In this document: positions 47,404-59,239 of the stretch, piece after piece | Numbering within the stretch: the first letter of the stretch is position 1 | How the letters are laid out: the number at the start of each line of letters is the position of its first letter | Assembly (NCBI RefSeq): GCF_023065955.2 | Contig: NW_026622985.1 | Span: 74,823,931 to 74,887,930 of the forward strand | Direction of reading: 5' to 3' | DNA: 64,000 bases | DNA from: Ursus arctos | Taxonomy: Eukaryota > Chordata > Mammalia > Carnivora > Ursidae | Notes under the pieces: generated by a model | Seen by the model: only the letters and a program-made list of their open reading frames with translations | Database searches by the model: none | Told to the model about the DNA's origin: nothing | Made by a program: the position numbers and the translations under genes

Positions 47404-47600
47404 GGGGGCACCTGGGTGGCTCAGTCAGTTAGGCATCTGACTCTTAATTTCAGCTCGTCATGTTCTCAGGGTCCTGGGATCAAGCCCTGCATCGGAATCC
47501 ACGCTCAGCAGGGAGTCTGCTTGGGATTCTCTCTTCCTCTCCCTCTGCTTCTGTTCTTGCTTTCTCTCAAATAAATAAATCTTTAAAAATTAAAAAAAAA
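47404..47600 (+). mobile_element. CAN SINE
   Basis: GGGGGCACCTGGGTGGCTCA head, TCTGACTCTTAATTTCAGCT, CTCAAATAAATAAATCTTTA tail. Short target duplication AAAATTCACTT before and AAAATTCATTT after. Confidence 0.95.
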
Positions 47601-47789
47601 AATTCATTTTGTTCTCAAGAACACCTTGCACCAAGTTTAAAAGTTACTAAGGAGGGCAAGAATTCATTCTCAAAGACTCAGTGGAAACTTCATTGTCCAC
47701 ATATAGATGCCCTGTGACATAATTATTTAGATTTTTATATGGCTATGTTAGGTAAGCCTTGTTTTTAAAGTTTTAGGGATAAATCATCT

Positions 47790-47970
47790 TTAAAGTTTTT
47801 TTTTTATTTGAGCATAGTTGACACATAATGTTATATTAGTTTTAGGTGTACAAACATAGTGATCTGAAAGTTGATACCTTATGCTGTGCTCACCACAAGC
47901 ATAGTTACCATCTGTCACCATCCAGCACTATTACGGTATCATTGATGAACCGTATACTTTCGGGTGCCTG
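47790..47970 (-). mobile_element. LINE-1 3' UTR fragment
   Basis: Plus strand reads TTTATTTGAGCATAGTTGAC, ACATAATGTTATATTAGTTT, TAGGTGTACAAACATAGTGA, TGCTGTGCTCACCACAAGCA, i.e. the reverse complement of the L1 3' end. Confidence 0.8.
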
Positions 47971-48250
47971 ACTGGCCCTCTATTTGCCTGCTAGGACAAG
48001 CCCATAATATGAAAAATTCACTGTTCTGCCTCCAGGTATTCCCTAAGGTACCTGGTGGAGGGTTGGCCACCAATTCAGATGAAAAATCTCCATATGCCAC
48101 CTCCATTTCCATAAATAGGTATTTGCACCTGCCATCTACAAACAAAATTCACATTACAAGCACTTGCCAAAGAAACTTACTGTCCACTGCCCAATGCCTA
48201 CTTAAATTTGAACTATCATTTTATAAAACTATATGCTATAGACTTTTTTT

Positions 48251-48437
48251 TAAAAGATTTTATTTATTTGAGAGAGAGAGAGACAGCCAGCGAGAGAGGG
48301 AGCACAAGCAGGGGGAGTGGGAGAGGAAGAAGCAGGCTCCCAGTGGAAGAGCCTGATGTGGGGCTCGATCCCAGAACGCCGGGATCAAGCCCTGAGCCGA
48401 AGGCAGACGCTCAACGACTGAGCCACCCAGGCGCCCC
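48251..48437 (-). mobile_element. CAN SINE, full length
   Basis: AAAAGATTTTATTTATTTGA tail and GAGCCACCCAGGCGCCCC head. Target duplication TATAGACTTTTTT before and TATAGATTTTTTT after. Confidence 0.95.
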
Positions 48438-48507
48438 TATAGATTTTTTTCTTATCCCTAGGACTTACTAGTTCTCAACCCTGGCTGCCCAGTGATACTA
48501 TTTGCAC

Positions 48508-48674
48508 CAGTGCTTCTCAGCCTTCTTTGCACATACTATCTCCTGAGAAGTACCTAAAATACTCCGGTCTGGAATCACCCCAAACCAACCAAAAGAAAAG
48601 TGTGGGCTCGCAGGTTGAGTCTTTTCATGCACTCCCTAAGGAGGTTCTTATGCACACAGAGTTGAGAAGCACTG
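48508..48674. mobile_element. MER5-type non-autonomous hAT DNA transposon
   Basis: Terminal inverted repeats are visible: CAGTGCTTCTCAGCC at the left and GTTGAGAAGCACTG at the right (13 of about 15 bases complementary). The interior is short, with a CTGGAATCACCCC-like block. No transposase. Confidence 0.8.
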
Positions 48675-48884
48675 TCACATATAAAAGCACAGCCAGAGAG
48701 TACTGTACTAATATGCAAACCGTGGCATAAAATGATATAAAATGTATTCAAGAGCTATGCATAAAATGGCATTAGCTTAAATAATACCTCGTTAATACCT
48801 GCTAAAAGCCATGAAATTAAATTGGCCCACACTCATACCATAATTTGTAAAATACTACCAAATTTCTTCATCTTATCAGGTGAC

Positions 48885-49075
48885 CTCTTTAATGATTTCA
48901 AACGTAGGCTTCGGGGTTGGAACACCCAAGTTCAAATACCGACTCTCGCACTTGCTGAGTGGATTCTCACCTTCCTGTCTCAACATGGGATATTACTACC
49001 ATTCTCAAAGATTATTCAATGGGGCGAAGGGTCTGATTTCTTTCCCTCGCACTGAAGTTTCATCTATGTGGTTGC
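48885..49075 (+). mobile_element. MIR SINE, diverged
   Basis: GTAGGCTTCGGGGTTGGAAC, CCAAGTTCAAATACCGACTC, GTGGATTCTCACCTTCCTGT, CTCAACATGGGATATTACTA follow MIR sense order. Confidence 0.65.
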
Positions 49076-49084
49076 ACAAATGAA

Positions 49085-49440
49085 AAGTTTATTTATTTTT
49101 TATCAATGAATAGAATTTTATGGATGTACCACAGTTTATCCATTCCTCTGCTGAAGGACCTCTTACTGCTTCCAGTTTTTAGTGATTATGAATAAAGCTG
49201 TTATCAACATTCCCATACAGATATTTACCAATAAACCCTTGTGTAAATATCCAAGAGGGCAACTGCTGGGTAATATGGCATGTCTATGTTTCACTTAAAA
49301 ACAAACAAAAAAACCTGGTAAATTGTATTCCCAAAGTGGCTGTATAGTTATGCATTTCTACCAGCAGACATTAAGTCCCTATTGTCCTGCATCTTTGTCA
49401 ACATTTGTCATTGTCAGCTTTCTTGTACCTTAGCCATTTT
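49085..49440 (-). mobile_element. LINE-1 ORF2 3' region
   Basis: Plus strand reads CACAGTTTATCCATTCCTCT, GATTATGAATAAAGCTGTTA, TTCCCAAAGTGGCTGTATAG, TTTCTACCAGCAGACATTAA, i.e. antisense L1 (the block seen in sense at 36830-37130). Confidence 0.88.
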
Positions 49441-49789
49441 ACCAGCTGTAGAGCGGCGGCATACCCCTGTGGTATGAATCTATGTCTACGGACTGTGTTG
49501 CTCATCTTTGAATTCAACAGGTATATAAAATTTTAACTAGAAAACTTCACTTTAAAACTAATCTCTCCAGATATCTACTTATAAAATTTTAGACTGCAAA
49601 TTTAAGATCATGTAAGCTCCTTCCCTTCACATTAAAAAAAAACAACTATTCCTATTTCTCAGTATAAAAGTATATAAATATATAGCAAACCTTACCAGTA
49701 GCTCTATCACCCAGAGAGGATCACCAGCTTCTTCTGTGTGTGTACGTGCATGGGCTCAGACTATAACCCATCTAAAGACCCAAGGTTTA

Positions 49790-50635
49790 AAGCAGGAATG
49801 AGTCAGGTATGTTGGAGGAACAGAAAGAAAGCCGAGTATGAAGGAAAGATGACAGTAAGCAAGGTGGCTATAATAGGAGATGAAATTAGAGGAAGAGGTC
49901 AGTTCACGCACAGCAGGGTGCTTCAGTGTTGGTGTGTATAGAAATTACCAGGAGACCGTGTTAAACAGACGGCAGTACCCCACCTTCAGAGTTTCTGGTC
50001 CAGCAGAGCTAGTGCGAGGCCTGAGAATCTGCATTTCTAACAATTTTCCTGCTGATGTTGCTGGTCCAGGGTCCCACCTTGAGAATCGTTCTTGGGCATG
50101 CTACACTATGAGGAGTCTGATTTTTATGCCAAATAAATGAGAAGACACTGGAAGATTTTAAGGGCGGAATGATGTGATTTGTTTTGAAACTGAATAGATC
50201 ATAGTAGCTGAAGTGTGAAAGCTAGATCAGAGGGGACAAGATGATCAATGGGAAAGCAGTAAGGAAACTATTACCAGCAAGGAAGGATGGTGTCCTGAAT
50301 TCGGGTAGAGGAGATATTAAGATGTGGATATATTTGGAATAAATGTAGGGAAAGCGGACAGAACTTGCAAACAGATGGGAGTACTAAGGTGAAGGAAGGA
50401 GCAACAAAGGGTATGTCAAGGTCACTGGCTTGAAAACGGCCTCTCGGAAAGACTTTATGGGGGTGCTAATCGTAAGTTCTATTTTAGAAATATTTAGTTT
50501 GAGGTAACTGTTACATGCAACTACAAATACCAAGTATGCAGGCTGGATATACAAATCCGAAGCTCCAAGAAAGGAAAATAAAAAGCTGGAAGTCATTAAC
50601 ACATAAGTGATAATTCTCATCATGGAACCTACTCA
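49790..50635 (+). mobile_element. Ancient interspersed repeat (unnamed), split by a MER5-type element
   Basis: ATGAGAAGACACTGGAAGAT, TTTAAGGGCGGAATGATGTG, AAGGTCACTGGCTTGAAAAC, TTAGTTTGAGGTAACTGTTA and CAGGCTGGATATACAAATCC follow a widespread old mammalian repeat (blocks GAGCAGAGGAGTGACATG..., GTTTGAGATGCCTGTTAGAC, GCAGTTGGATATACGAGTCT). I know the pattern but not a safe name. The MER5-like piece at 49928-50100 sits inside it. Confidence 0.5.
49928..50100. mobile_element. MER5A-like hAT relic
   Basis: TAGAAATTACCAGGAGACCG, TTCAGAGTTTCTGGTCCAGC, GAGAATCTGCATTTCTAACA, GCTGGTCCAGGGTCCCACCT, TGAGAATCGTTCTTGG follow the MER5A order. Ends are eroded. Confidence 0.75.
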
Positions 50636-50639
50636 GATC

Positions 50640-50800
50640 ATTAGTAGAGGTCAATGGGTCTCTATGTAGGGTGATGTTGCCCACCTCCCAGGGGACACTT
50701 AGCAATGTGTCAACAGTTTTGATCATCTTCACACTGGGTAAACCACTGGCATGTGACTGGGGCCTCCGGATACTGCTGTATAAAAGGGTACAGAAAAGCT
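50640..50800 (-). mobile_element. MER20-like hAT relic
   Basis: GTGATGTTGCCCACCTCCCA, GGGGACACTTAGCAATGTGT, CAACAGTTTTGATCATCTTC, ACTGGCATGTGACTGGGGCC, GGATACTGCTGTATAAAAGG is MER20 read in reverse. Confidence 0.7.
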
Positions 50801-52266
50801 CCCAATGACAAAGCATTTTCCTCCTCAAAATATCGGCAGTGCTGGGGTCAGAAACTCTCGTACAGAAAGGAAAGTCATCTTGTATGAAGGGAGCAAAGGA
50901 GCGTGAGGCCTTTCTCAGACATACAACTGACTGGAAAACATCCCACTTACATACCCAGTTTAAAACCTGCTTAAATATATATATGGCCAGCAGAGAAATG
51001 AATTAAAAATATCTAAATAATTCCATTATAGCATTAGACTTAAAATGGCTGCTGTTCGGCAGTGAAAAATAGTTATCCTAAGGAAATAGGGTAAAATTAA
51101 TGGAATAATAGTTTAAATGAAAAATTCTGATTCATAAATCTGTAAGACCCGAGGTGATCTCCAGGGCTCTTCTGGGAGATTATGCTACTGAATAGTTCCG
51201 TTGAATGAGTAAATGCACAAATCTGTAAGCACAGGAATGAATGGTAAGTCTTAACAAATACATGTAACAAGGAAACAGAAGACGAAATCTGGAATGTGGC
51301 TGCTGACTCTCAATTTCTGGAGTGTGGGTACAGATTCACAAAATTCCTAGAAATGGAAAGACCCTAAAGGAGACAGAACAGGAGGATTTGAAATGAATAG
51401 AAATCACAACTTTGGGGGAAATAAATCCCAATATGCCAAATGATCCCAGTATCCTTCAACATCTAGTACCACGAGCTGTCAATCATCACCGGAAATTTTC
51501 AAGGAAGATTTCTGAAGGCTTTACTCTCTGGAAAATACCTATGAATTCAGTCTTCAGGGCTGGGTAAGAGAGAGCCATGTTACAGAAGATAACTTGATAG
51601 CCTACTCACTGAAGCACGTCTGCTTTATAAATGAGACCGCAGACCATCTTTCACACTGAGAGGTGTTAAGATCACAAATCTACCCTAATCTTAATGCTTT
51701 TAACTGCCAAAAGAACTGTAGTGGAAGGACACTGGCATTAGAGGAAAAATATGTTCTAGGTATGAAGTGAGTATAGGATAAAAAATTCAGTGTTGAAAGA
51801 TGTGTGAAAAAGACCTTCTCACAGGGAAAATAGGAGAGATAAGAGATATTCGGTAATCAGCCTCATCATAATGGACATAAATAGATGACTTCAAATACCA
51901 AGATGCTGCTTTTAACTCATGGACAGAAATGTTTAAATGACACTTATCTCTCACCAGGAAGGACAAGTTGGCCTGTACTATTCACAGCCACTGAGCAGTA
52001 TATGTGTAAGAAAAATGGGTCCCTGACTAGGACCTTCTATAGACAACCTTTACAAACCCAAAGCCTATCACACTACTTTCTATGTTACTGACGATTATGT
52101 TTAATAAATTGGAGCTGTAATCTGGGACCATGGAAAATTGCAAATAAATAGTTTCATGTAGTTTATAAACAGAAAATTCACACGCTACATACCGGTCTAC
52201 TTTAACTGTGAACTGAAAGAAGTAAAACTTGTGTGACCTCAAACACACAGGACTGAGCAAACTTAC
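50801..52266. other. CADPS2 intron flank of the C2 exon, no repeat seen
   Basis: About 1.4 kb directly downstream (in gene sense) of the 52267-52378 exon, free of recognised transposons. No second exon found. Confidence 0.45.
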
Positions 52267-52378
52267 CCTTCCCAGTTCTTTATCTTCAAGGGCCAGGACC
52301 CCAGTGCTTTCCGTGAAGAGTTTTACTTTGACCACAGGCCGAGGATGGGTGGTGGTGAAATCACCTTGAGTTCCCCAT
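52267..52378 (-). CDS. CADPS2: CADPS2 exon encoding part of the C2 domain
   Basis: This internal exon of 112 nt (one base completing a split codon, then 37 codons) reads, on the minus strand, [20 protein letters not shown] followed by [18 protein letters not shown] recognise this as the C2 region of the CAPS/CADPS family; TTTHPRPVV fits CADPS2 better than CADPS1 as I remember the two. CAPS proteins prime dense-core vesicles for Ca2+-triggered exocytosis: the C2 and PH domains contact membrane and phosphoinositide, and a C-terminal MUN-type region contacts SNAREs. The acceptor is CAG at 52379-52381, behind a T-rich tract (TTTGTTACTTTATTGCAG). The donor is AGG|GTAAGT, with the intron starting at 52266. 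The exon enters with one base of a split codon and ends on a codon boundary, matching the next exon exactly. The 122-residue ORF that contains it runs into intron on both sides, so its apparent ATG is not a start. Confidence 0.95.
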
Positions 52379-54162
52379 CTGCAATAAAGTAACAAAGATT
52401 TTCTTTAAAATGCAGATTTTTCCCCCAGACAGAATTATCTCCTTAGAAGGCCCATTAAGCAATACAGACTCTTTTGTGGCTCGATGAGATTTTTATCTTT
52501 GCTTTTGTTTCTGACGGATGGCACAGTCAAGAAGAAAAATAAAAGCTTTATAGCTTATAATAATTACAAAGCTGTTTCAAAAATTAGCACATTACAGTAT
52601 AAAAGACAGTGTGCAATGAGAATTTAGGTTAAGGTAAAGCATTATATACGTAGCCACTGAAGTCTATTATTTATTCAAATACAAATTATAATCCCATTAT
52701 TATGGCTGCCTAGAGGGAAATTGCTAGAAGTTTGTTTATATAAGAGAGAGTTTCGTGGAAAACTTTTTTTTGCATGCTGAAGGCTTTACTCCCTCACTTC
52801 TTGGAAAGTCTTTACTAGATATTTTATATTTTAAAAAGTGGAGGTAATTATCTCAAGTCTATTACTTCGTATGATTTTTTAAAAGCTCCTATCAAAAGGA
52901 AAGAAATAAGCATTATAAAAATATGAACGTTTTGCAGTTAATTTCCCAATACACTCTCCCAAGAAGGGAGTACGTCTGTCGACATCTGGCTTTTCAAATC
53001 ATCATAACAAAATAACATTTCTCTTGGCTTATCTTTTAATTAGTAGCATCTCAGAGTCACCACACACCAATTCATCCTAGTGTATTTACAAACTCGCACC
53101 TGGCACACGCCTGATATTAAAAAATCTTATCAATATTTCTCATAACTCTGAGACCACAGACACGAGAGGCAGCACAGCAGGAAGAACATGCCACTGAGAA
53201 AAACACACGAAAGTGAGATTTAACAAAATAAAGATTCTTGCTCCAAATAAATCGCCATATAAAAACATGGATTTTCTTACATTGTTTTTAGAAAACGAAT
53301 TTACCTTTTCAAGGCATTATCTGAACTTTGTTTTATAAACCATATTCAGAAAGCTTGGGAAATACAAAAAATGGAGGAAAGTCTAATAAAAATTGAATAA
53401 CTGTGACGTCTTCCTCTCCTACCACAGCAGTGATAACACTGTACGTAATATGTGTATAGTAAACCAGAGACCATTTCAGTGACCAAGGAAACTAGTATCT
53501 AGATGCAATTTGTTCTCCTGAAATTAAAGTCATATGCCAGAGGGAAGAGAGAGATTCAATTAGGATGGAAAGCAGCTTAATTTTTATTTTAGACTTCTAA
53601 AAAGGGGTTAGCAAAGAATTTTTGCCATTTCATAGAATTAAGATGGTCTGAGATAAAGTATAGAGCTAAAATAAAACTAAAAATGAAAATGAATTCAGAA
53701 CCAAAATAAGGGAGAAAAATTCTCAATTTAGTGTGTGGGCTCTTCAGCTGTGAATGGTCAAGGCCATCCAGATGGCAACTCTGGAGTAGATTCCCAGGAC
53801 ATACTCGTCTTTATTTGGTGTCATGTGATTAAATGTGGAAAACCAATCCTCTGAGACATTTTCTTACAACTGAAATCAAAGATTTGTAGTATCCATGTAG
53901 ACACAGCATAAAAGGTCTACATAGAATTTGCTCATCTTCTAAACTAATTCTCTTCATCAAAACTCAGTTTTTTTTCCTCTGATGTCAAAATCCCTCGAAA
54001 GTACTTATACCGTTTTCTACAATTGTTTGTAATTCCCCATCTACAGCAATATGAAGTTCTCCAAAGAGAAAAACACTGACAACCACGTTAACCATCACTG
54101 GGGGACCTGGTGAGTTTCATCTTTTACCCCCATGTCCCTGCCATTTCCATGAAGGGAAATGC
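52379..54162. other. CADPS2 intron upstream of the C2 exon, no repeat seen
   Basis: AT-rich and without recognised transposons up to the U6 pseudogene. The polypyrimidine tract and acceptor of the C2 exon are at its low-coordinate end. Confidence 0.45.
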
Positions 54163-54245
54163 GTGCTCGCTCCGGCAGCACATATGTTAAAATTGGAACA
54201 ATACAGACAAGATGAGCATGGCCCTGGGATGATACGTGAAGGGAA
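54163..54245 (+). pseudogene. U6 spliceosomal snRNA pseudogene
   Basis: The stretch begins GTGCTCGCTCCGGCAGCACA and continues with ATATGTTAAAATTGGAACAA, TACAGACAAGATGAGCATGG and CCCTGGGATGATACGTGAAG. It matches the 5' hairpin and central part of U6 snRNA with substitutions. About 20 bases of the usual 107 are missing: part of the CCCTGCGCAAGGATGACACGCAAATT segment is collapsed and the 3' U-tail is absent. The lost segment includes bases used in U4/U6 and U2/U6 pairing, so the copy is almost certainly dead. It lies about 1.8 kb upstream of the CADPS2 C2 exon, opposite to gene sense. Such copies arise by L1-driven retroposition. Confidence 0.92.
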
Positions 54246-55599
54246 CGGCGCTGCCAATTCTGTTAGAGTAAGACAAATAAACAACAATGCATATGTAAAG
54301 AATTGTGCTCACTCATGATCCTGTGAACTCCCAGAAAACTGCCTTCTACCTCCGATCCTTCATAAACACACATCTTCAACAACTATTCTTCAATAGTTTG
54401 GGACAGGCCACTCCAATATATGCCATTTTGGTCCATTATCTTGAAATAAAGTTACTTAAACAGTAAGTGCAACAAGGATAATCTGACTCCTCCTTTGTGC
54501 CCCTGAAAGCAGGAAATCCATCCCCCACATGAAAGGTACCCGCCCCAGCCACCCATACTGGGAGGTAGAAAACATCTTTATTACCAAAAACAGGGAATTT
54601 GGGGCCAAGGAGACTGTATAAACAACCCTTATTACTAACTTACTATCCCCAGAGAGCTCAAACTTCTCTGTCAATTCTTCACAAATTTATTGTTTGTCTG
54701 AGAAATACAAAAGCTGTCTGCTTTGGTCACTTCTGTGAGTCTCATATTTCATATATGCACAAATTAAATTTGTTTTTCTCCTGTTAATGTGCCTTATGTC
54801 AATTATTAGACCAGCCAAAGAAGCTAGAAGAAAGGAAAAGTTTTCCACCCCTACATCTCTAAATCTTTATTCACTAGACATCTCTCATTTACTCACTAAA
54901 AACATTTTACTACGTAAATCATACATTAAGTGACCAAAAATGAGATGTAGTTTAAAGAATAAAAATTAGCATTCCCACCACTCAGGTTAAGAGGGAGAAC
55001 ATACCAGTATAACAAAAGAGTTTTCTTTGTGCCCTGCGCTGGTCACATCCTCTTCTCATCCCAACCCCACACTACTACCAGAGTAGATAGGATTCTGAGT
55101 TCTATATTAATAATTGTCTTAAATTTCCTTTTAAAGGGAATATTTTTAACATTTTACCTCTAGAGGTGATCATTGATTGCTCCAGGTGTCTTGTAGTTGG
55201 TCTTTCATGGGTAAAGGAAATTCTCTTCCTAGTTCACTAGATACCCACAAATAAATCAGAGTATGTGTTTTATACACATATATCAGATATGTGATAAATA
55301 TTATGGGGTATCAGTTATGTCCTGAATTTTCTTTCACAGATGCAGGTACATTTTATGGACGGTCTTAGATATACCACAGATATCATATATGTCAGATAGA
55401 GATCACCGATTCTACCCATCTGTAATCCAGAAATGAATGCTCTATTAAACTTTTCCTGTACCTACTGAGGGGATCAGTAATTGCAGCACTTTAGCATTTT
55501 CTTGCTTTTCAGAGATAAACCTAATTTCTTTCTTTCTTTTTTCTTTTTTTTTTAAACACAGATTTAGAATGCTGTAGCTTGGCATTTTGCATCAATATT
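54246..55599. other. CADPS2 intron, no gene seen
   Basis: Unassigned, with a pyrimidine-rich TTTC/T tract near 55525-55554. Confidence 0.4.
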
Positions 55600-56850
55600 C
55601 ATGATTGAGACTGGCCTGCAGATTTCCTTTTTTTTCTTGTAGATTTACATTCCTGCATTGTCCTGGTTTTATTATGCTAGCGTTTTTGAATGAGTTGAAC
55701 AGTGCCACATTTTTATTATCTGGAAGTGTTTGAAAAAAAAATGAGAATTATCTGTTCTTGGAATTTACCCATTAAGCTGTTTGGGTCCAGTGTTTCTTTG
55801 TGGACAGATATTTGCTACTGATTCTGTTTCTTCACTGGTTCTAGTTCTAAAACTACTCCAGTTTTCTATTTGAACTGATTTTGATACATAACTAGAAAAA
55901 CAGTTATTTCATCTAAGTTTTTCAAAAGTTTTTGCACAAAGTTGTAAAATACCTCTTATCTTTTCCATCTATGGCATCTGTGGTAGTTACGTATCTCTTC
56001 TCATTCTTAATATTTTTTCCATTTTTAACTTTGACATAGGTTTGTCCTACTATTCTTTTCAATTACTATTGCTTGACTTTGATGATCTCCTCTGTTGCAT
56101 GCTTGTTTTCTATTTCATTAAACTCTGCTTTTTTATTCATCGTAATTTAGCCGTGTTAATTCTACTGTTTTACATTATTAACTTGAATGCATGGCTCATT
56201 AATTTTAAGCCTTTCTGTTGTTCTAAGCATTCAAGCTTAGTATTGTAAGCATTTCAGGCTATAGATTTCCCTTAACCACTTTAGGTACAGTGTCCCACAA
56301 ATTTATGTTATTTTTGTTATTATTTAGCTTTTTACAGGTGTGTTTCTAGAATTTATAAACAAAGTTTTACTTTTTCCAAGTAAGTCCTATGCTTATTACA
56401 TTAGGTTAGATAATAGAACTTGCAGGATACTAATCTCCTGAAGTAACTGAAACCAGCTTTTATATATTTCAAAATATGTAGGCTTATATGTGCATGTGTG
56501 TGTGTTTATGTGGGTGTTTAACTCTTCCATGAGTACATGGAAATAAAAAGTATTCTCCACTGTGGGTACAATGTTGTATATGTGGCCATTAGATCGGGCT
56601 CTTTAACTGTGCTATTTAAATTTATTTTATCATTACTGATCTTCTGATATCCTTAATATAGCAAGGTAAAAGTATTATCTCCCATCAAGATAGAGATTTT
56701 GACAACTTCCTTTCATATTTTTGGCAACCTTTGGTATCCAATTTGGTGATGTAAAAATATTTAATAGTAACCATGGCCTTTGAATATGAACTATTTATCT
56801 TTTATAATCTGAAGGCCATAATTACTTTTCTACCATTAGATTTGTGTAAT
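55600..56850 (-). mobile_element. LINE-1-like ORF2, old copy
   Basis: Plus strand carries antisense ORF2 text: TTGAATGAGTTGAACAGTGC, GTTTGGGTCCAGTGTTTCTT, CTGATTCTGTTTCTTCACTG, TTTTTCAATTACTATTGCTT-like blocks, CTGTTTTACATTATTAACTT, GTCCCACAAATTTATGTTAT. Divergence is high; it could be L1M or HAL1. No frame survives. Confidence 0.65.
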
Positions 56851-57436
56851 ATTAGAGAACACTACGCAAGGAATGGTAGTAGGGTAGAAAACATGCTTAG
56901 AGAAGTCACACAACGAACCTAATCGCATATTGCAAGTAAAGCCAGTAATTTATTAGAAAACAAAGAGCTGAATGAAGTTAATAGGAAGACTAATTTAGAA
57001 CTTTGAAAGCAATCCAGGATATCCACTCCTAAACGCTGTGCCTGCAAGCTACAGGACTATCACAGGCCCTGGTAGGCAATCCACAAGAATTTGTCTACCT
57101 AACAAGGTCTGGGACTTCCCGAGTGAAGAGCATGGAATGCTAATGGTCAGCTCCTGTGAAAAGAGAGAGAATTAAATAAAAAGCATGCTTTTAGGCAGAG
57201 AGAAGCAAAGGCACAAGGATACCAGCAGATCTTAACTGTAACAGGCAGAGGACTAAACTTTTATGATATTTGACAAAAATGTGCAATTTTAAAGGGGTGC
57301 ATACATATAAATACAGTGCTACTTAATAGTCTTTATAAACCCTGACATTCCAGAATACAAACCGGCACCCCCTTGATAATTTCTCTTATAAAAACTAAAA
57401 GTTAGTAAGATATATACAGTTAGAAAATGCTTATGA

Positions 57437-57636
57437 GGGGCGCCTGGGTGGCACAGCGGTTAAGCATCTACCTTCGGCTCAGGGCGTGATCCCGGCGTTC
57501 TGGGATCGAGCCCCACATCAGGCTCCTCCGCTATGAGCCTGCTTCTTCCTCTCCCACTCCCCCTGCTTGTGTTCCCTCTCTCGCTGGCTGTCTCTGTCTA
57601 ATAAATAAATAAAATCTTAAAAAAAAAAAAGAAAAA
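57437..57636 (+). mobile_element. CAN SINE, young full-length copy
   Basis: GGGGCGCCTGGGTGGCACAG head, TCTGTCTAATAAATAAATAA tail and poly-A. Target duplication AGAAAATGCTTATGA before and AGAAAATGCGTATGA after. Confidence 0.97.
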
Positions 57637-58059
57637 AGAAAATGCGTATGAATTGTACAATACATGAATTAAAAACAAAATTCCTCGCACCCCAATCCCC
57701 AAAGAGTCAAGGAAGGAGAGAAGAAGGTAATAGAATAGGTGAATGTTTTCAATATTCACCAAGATATTTCCTCGTTTTCTACCTAATTGGCATGTTTAAA
57801 CACTTTCAGGAATTAATACCATTATTATCTTCCTACTATTTTCTCTGTGTTATGTGATAAAAGAATACATTACCCTTGCTGTCAATTTGCTTTGACTCAA
57901 AATACATTGCCTTTTTCTACTTCTATGAATGTATTATTTATGAGGATTCAGACTTTCAATGTAAATCTTCAAAAGAATAAAATATCTACAAAGCACCTTT
58001 ACGAGGACAGCAGGACTTCCTGGCTATGAAAACACAGAATAGTTCACATACTGACTGAA

Positions 58060-58380
58060 ATAACGGACATTAATTATGTATTTGCTATTAAATTAAGGAT
58101 ACTGGAAATTCATATCATGAGCCAAAATACATGTATATGTCTATCCATCCAGCAAAGCTACTTCTAAGAATTTGCCCTAACAAAATAATCATGAGTACTG
58201 GAAAGACTATAAGCAGGAATATATTCACTATAGCCTATGCATAAAGCAAAAGTAAGCAACTGAGATATCTAATATGAAGGGAAGATTATGTAAATTAGGT
58301 GGCACACAATGGAATATGTTGCTGCTACTTAAAATGATGGCTATGAAGGTGATGTAAGGCTAGGTGTGATGTAATGTGGG
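58060..58380 (+). mobile_element. LINE-1/HAL1 3' fragment, old
   Basis: CATCCAGCAAAGCTACTTCT, AAGAATTTGCCCTAACAAAA, CACTATAGCCTATGCATAAA, GGCACACAATGGAATATGTT, GCTGCTACTTAAAATGATGG follow the ORF2 3' order of old L1s. Confidence 0.65.
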
Positions 58381-58710
58381 GGGAGAAAAAAGGACCCAAA
58401 TCAATCTGGGCCTCTTTCAAAAAACTTACTGAGTACTTTAAATGTGCCAGATAATAGTGTCAGCAACCAAAGTCTCTATTCTCTTGGAACATATATTCTA
58501 ATAGATGATAGATGACAAATAATTTGATTATGTACTGTTAACATATATTCCTCTGAACCTTGCCCTGGGTTCCTGACATGCTTCTAAGAGTAACTGTAGA
58601 ACTAGATTCAAACCGTGACCTAAAAGGATTCTCAGAAATTACTAGCATATTTGTTTCAAAGTATGTTGAAAATCATTAACACTGTAACAGTTATCAAAAA
58701 TCATCCAAAT

Positions 58711-58905
58711 GTGGGGCGCCTGGGTGGCACAGCGGTTAAACGTCTGCCTTCGGCTCAGGGCGTGATCCCGGCGTTACGGGATCGAGCCCCACATCAGGCG
58801 CCTCCGCTATGAGCCTGCTTCTTCCTCTCCCACTCCCCCTGCTTGTGTTCCCTCTCTCGCTGGCTGTCTCTCTCTCTGTCGAATAAATAAATAAAATCTT
58901 AAAAA
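58711..58905 (+). mobile_element. CAN SINE, young full-length copy
   Basis: GTGGGGCGCCTGGGTGGCAC head, GTCGAATAAATAAATAAAAT tail. Perfect target duplication AAAAATCATCCAAAT at 58696-58710 and after the tail. Confidence 0.97.
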
Positions 58906-59239
58906 AAAAATCATCCAAATCCCTCAATTCAAAATTGTTATTGTGAACGTATAATGCACACATGATGACAGAAGCTAAAACTTCAAAACAGGCTCAACCT
59001 ACATTCCTCATTTATGACCAGCACTGAAGAATAGGGTATACATAACTTCAAAAACTATTTCATCTATCCAGCTCTCCATCCTTTTATCCATCCAACTGTG
59101 TGACAGGCATTGGGAAAGGACGGGCATTAAAAAAATAATAATAAAAAATCAAGACAACAGATCCTGTCCCAGATGAGCTCAGGCTGGTAGGGGAGAAAGA
59201 CATATAAACTCATAAATATAATAAATCCAATCATACAGA

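Noticed and set aside
52027..52395. 122-codon minus-strand ORF taken as a gene
   Set aside because: Only the 112-nt core is coding; the N- and C-terminal parts are intron on either side of proper splice sites.
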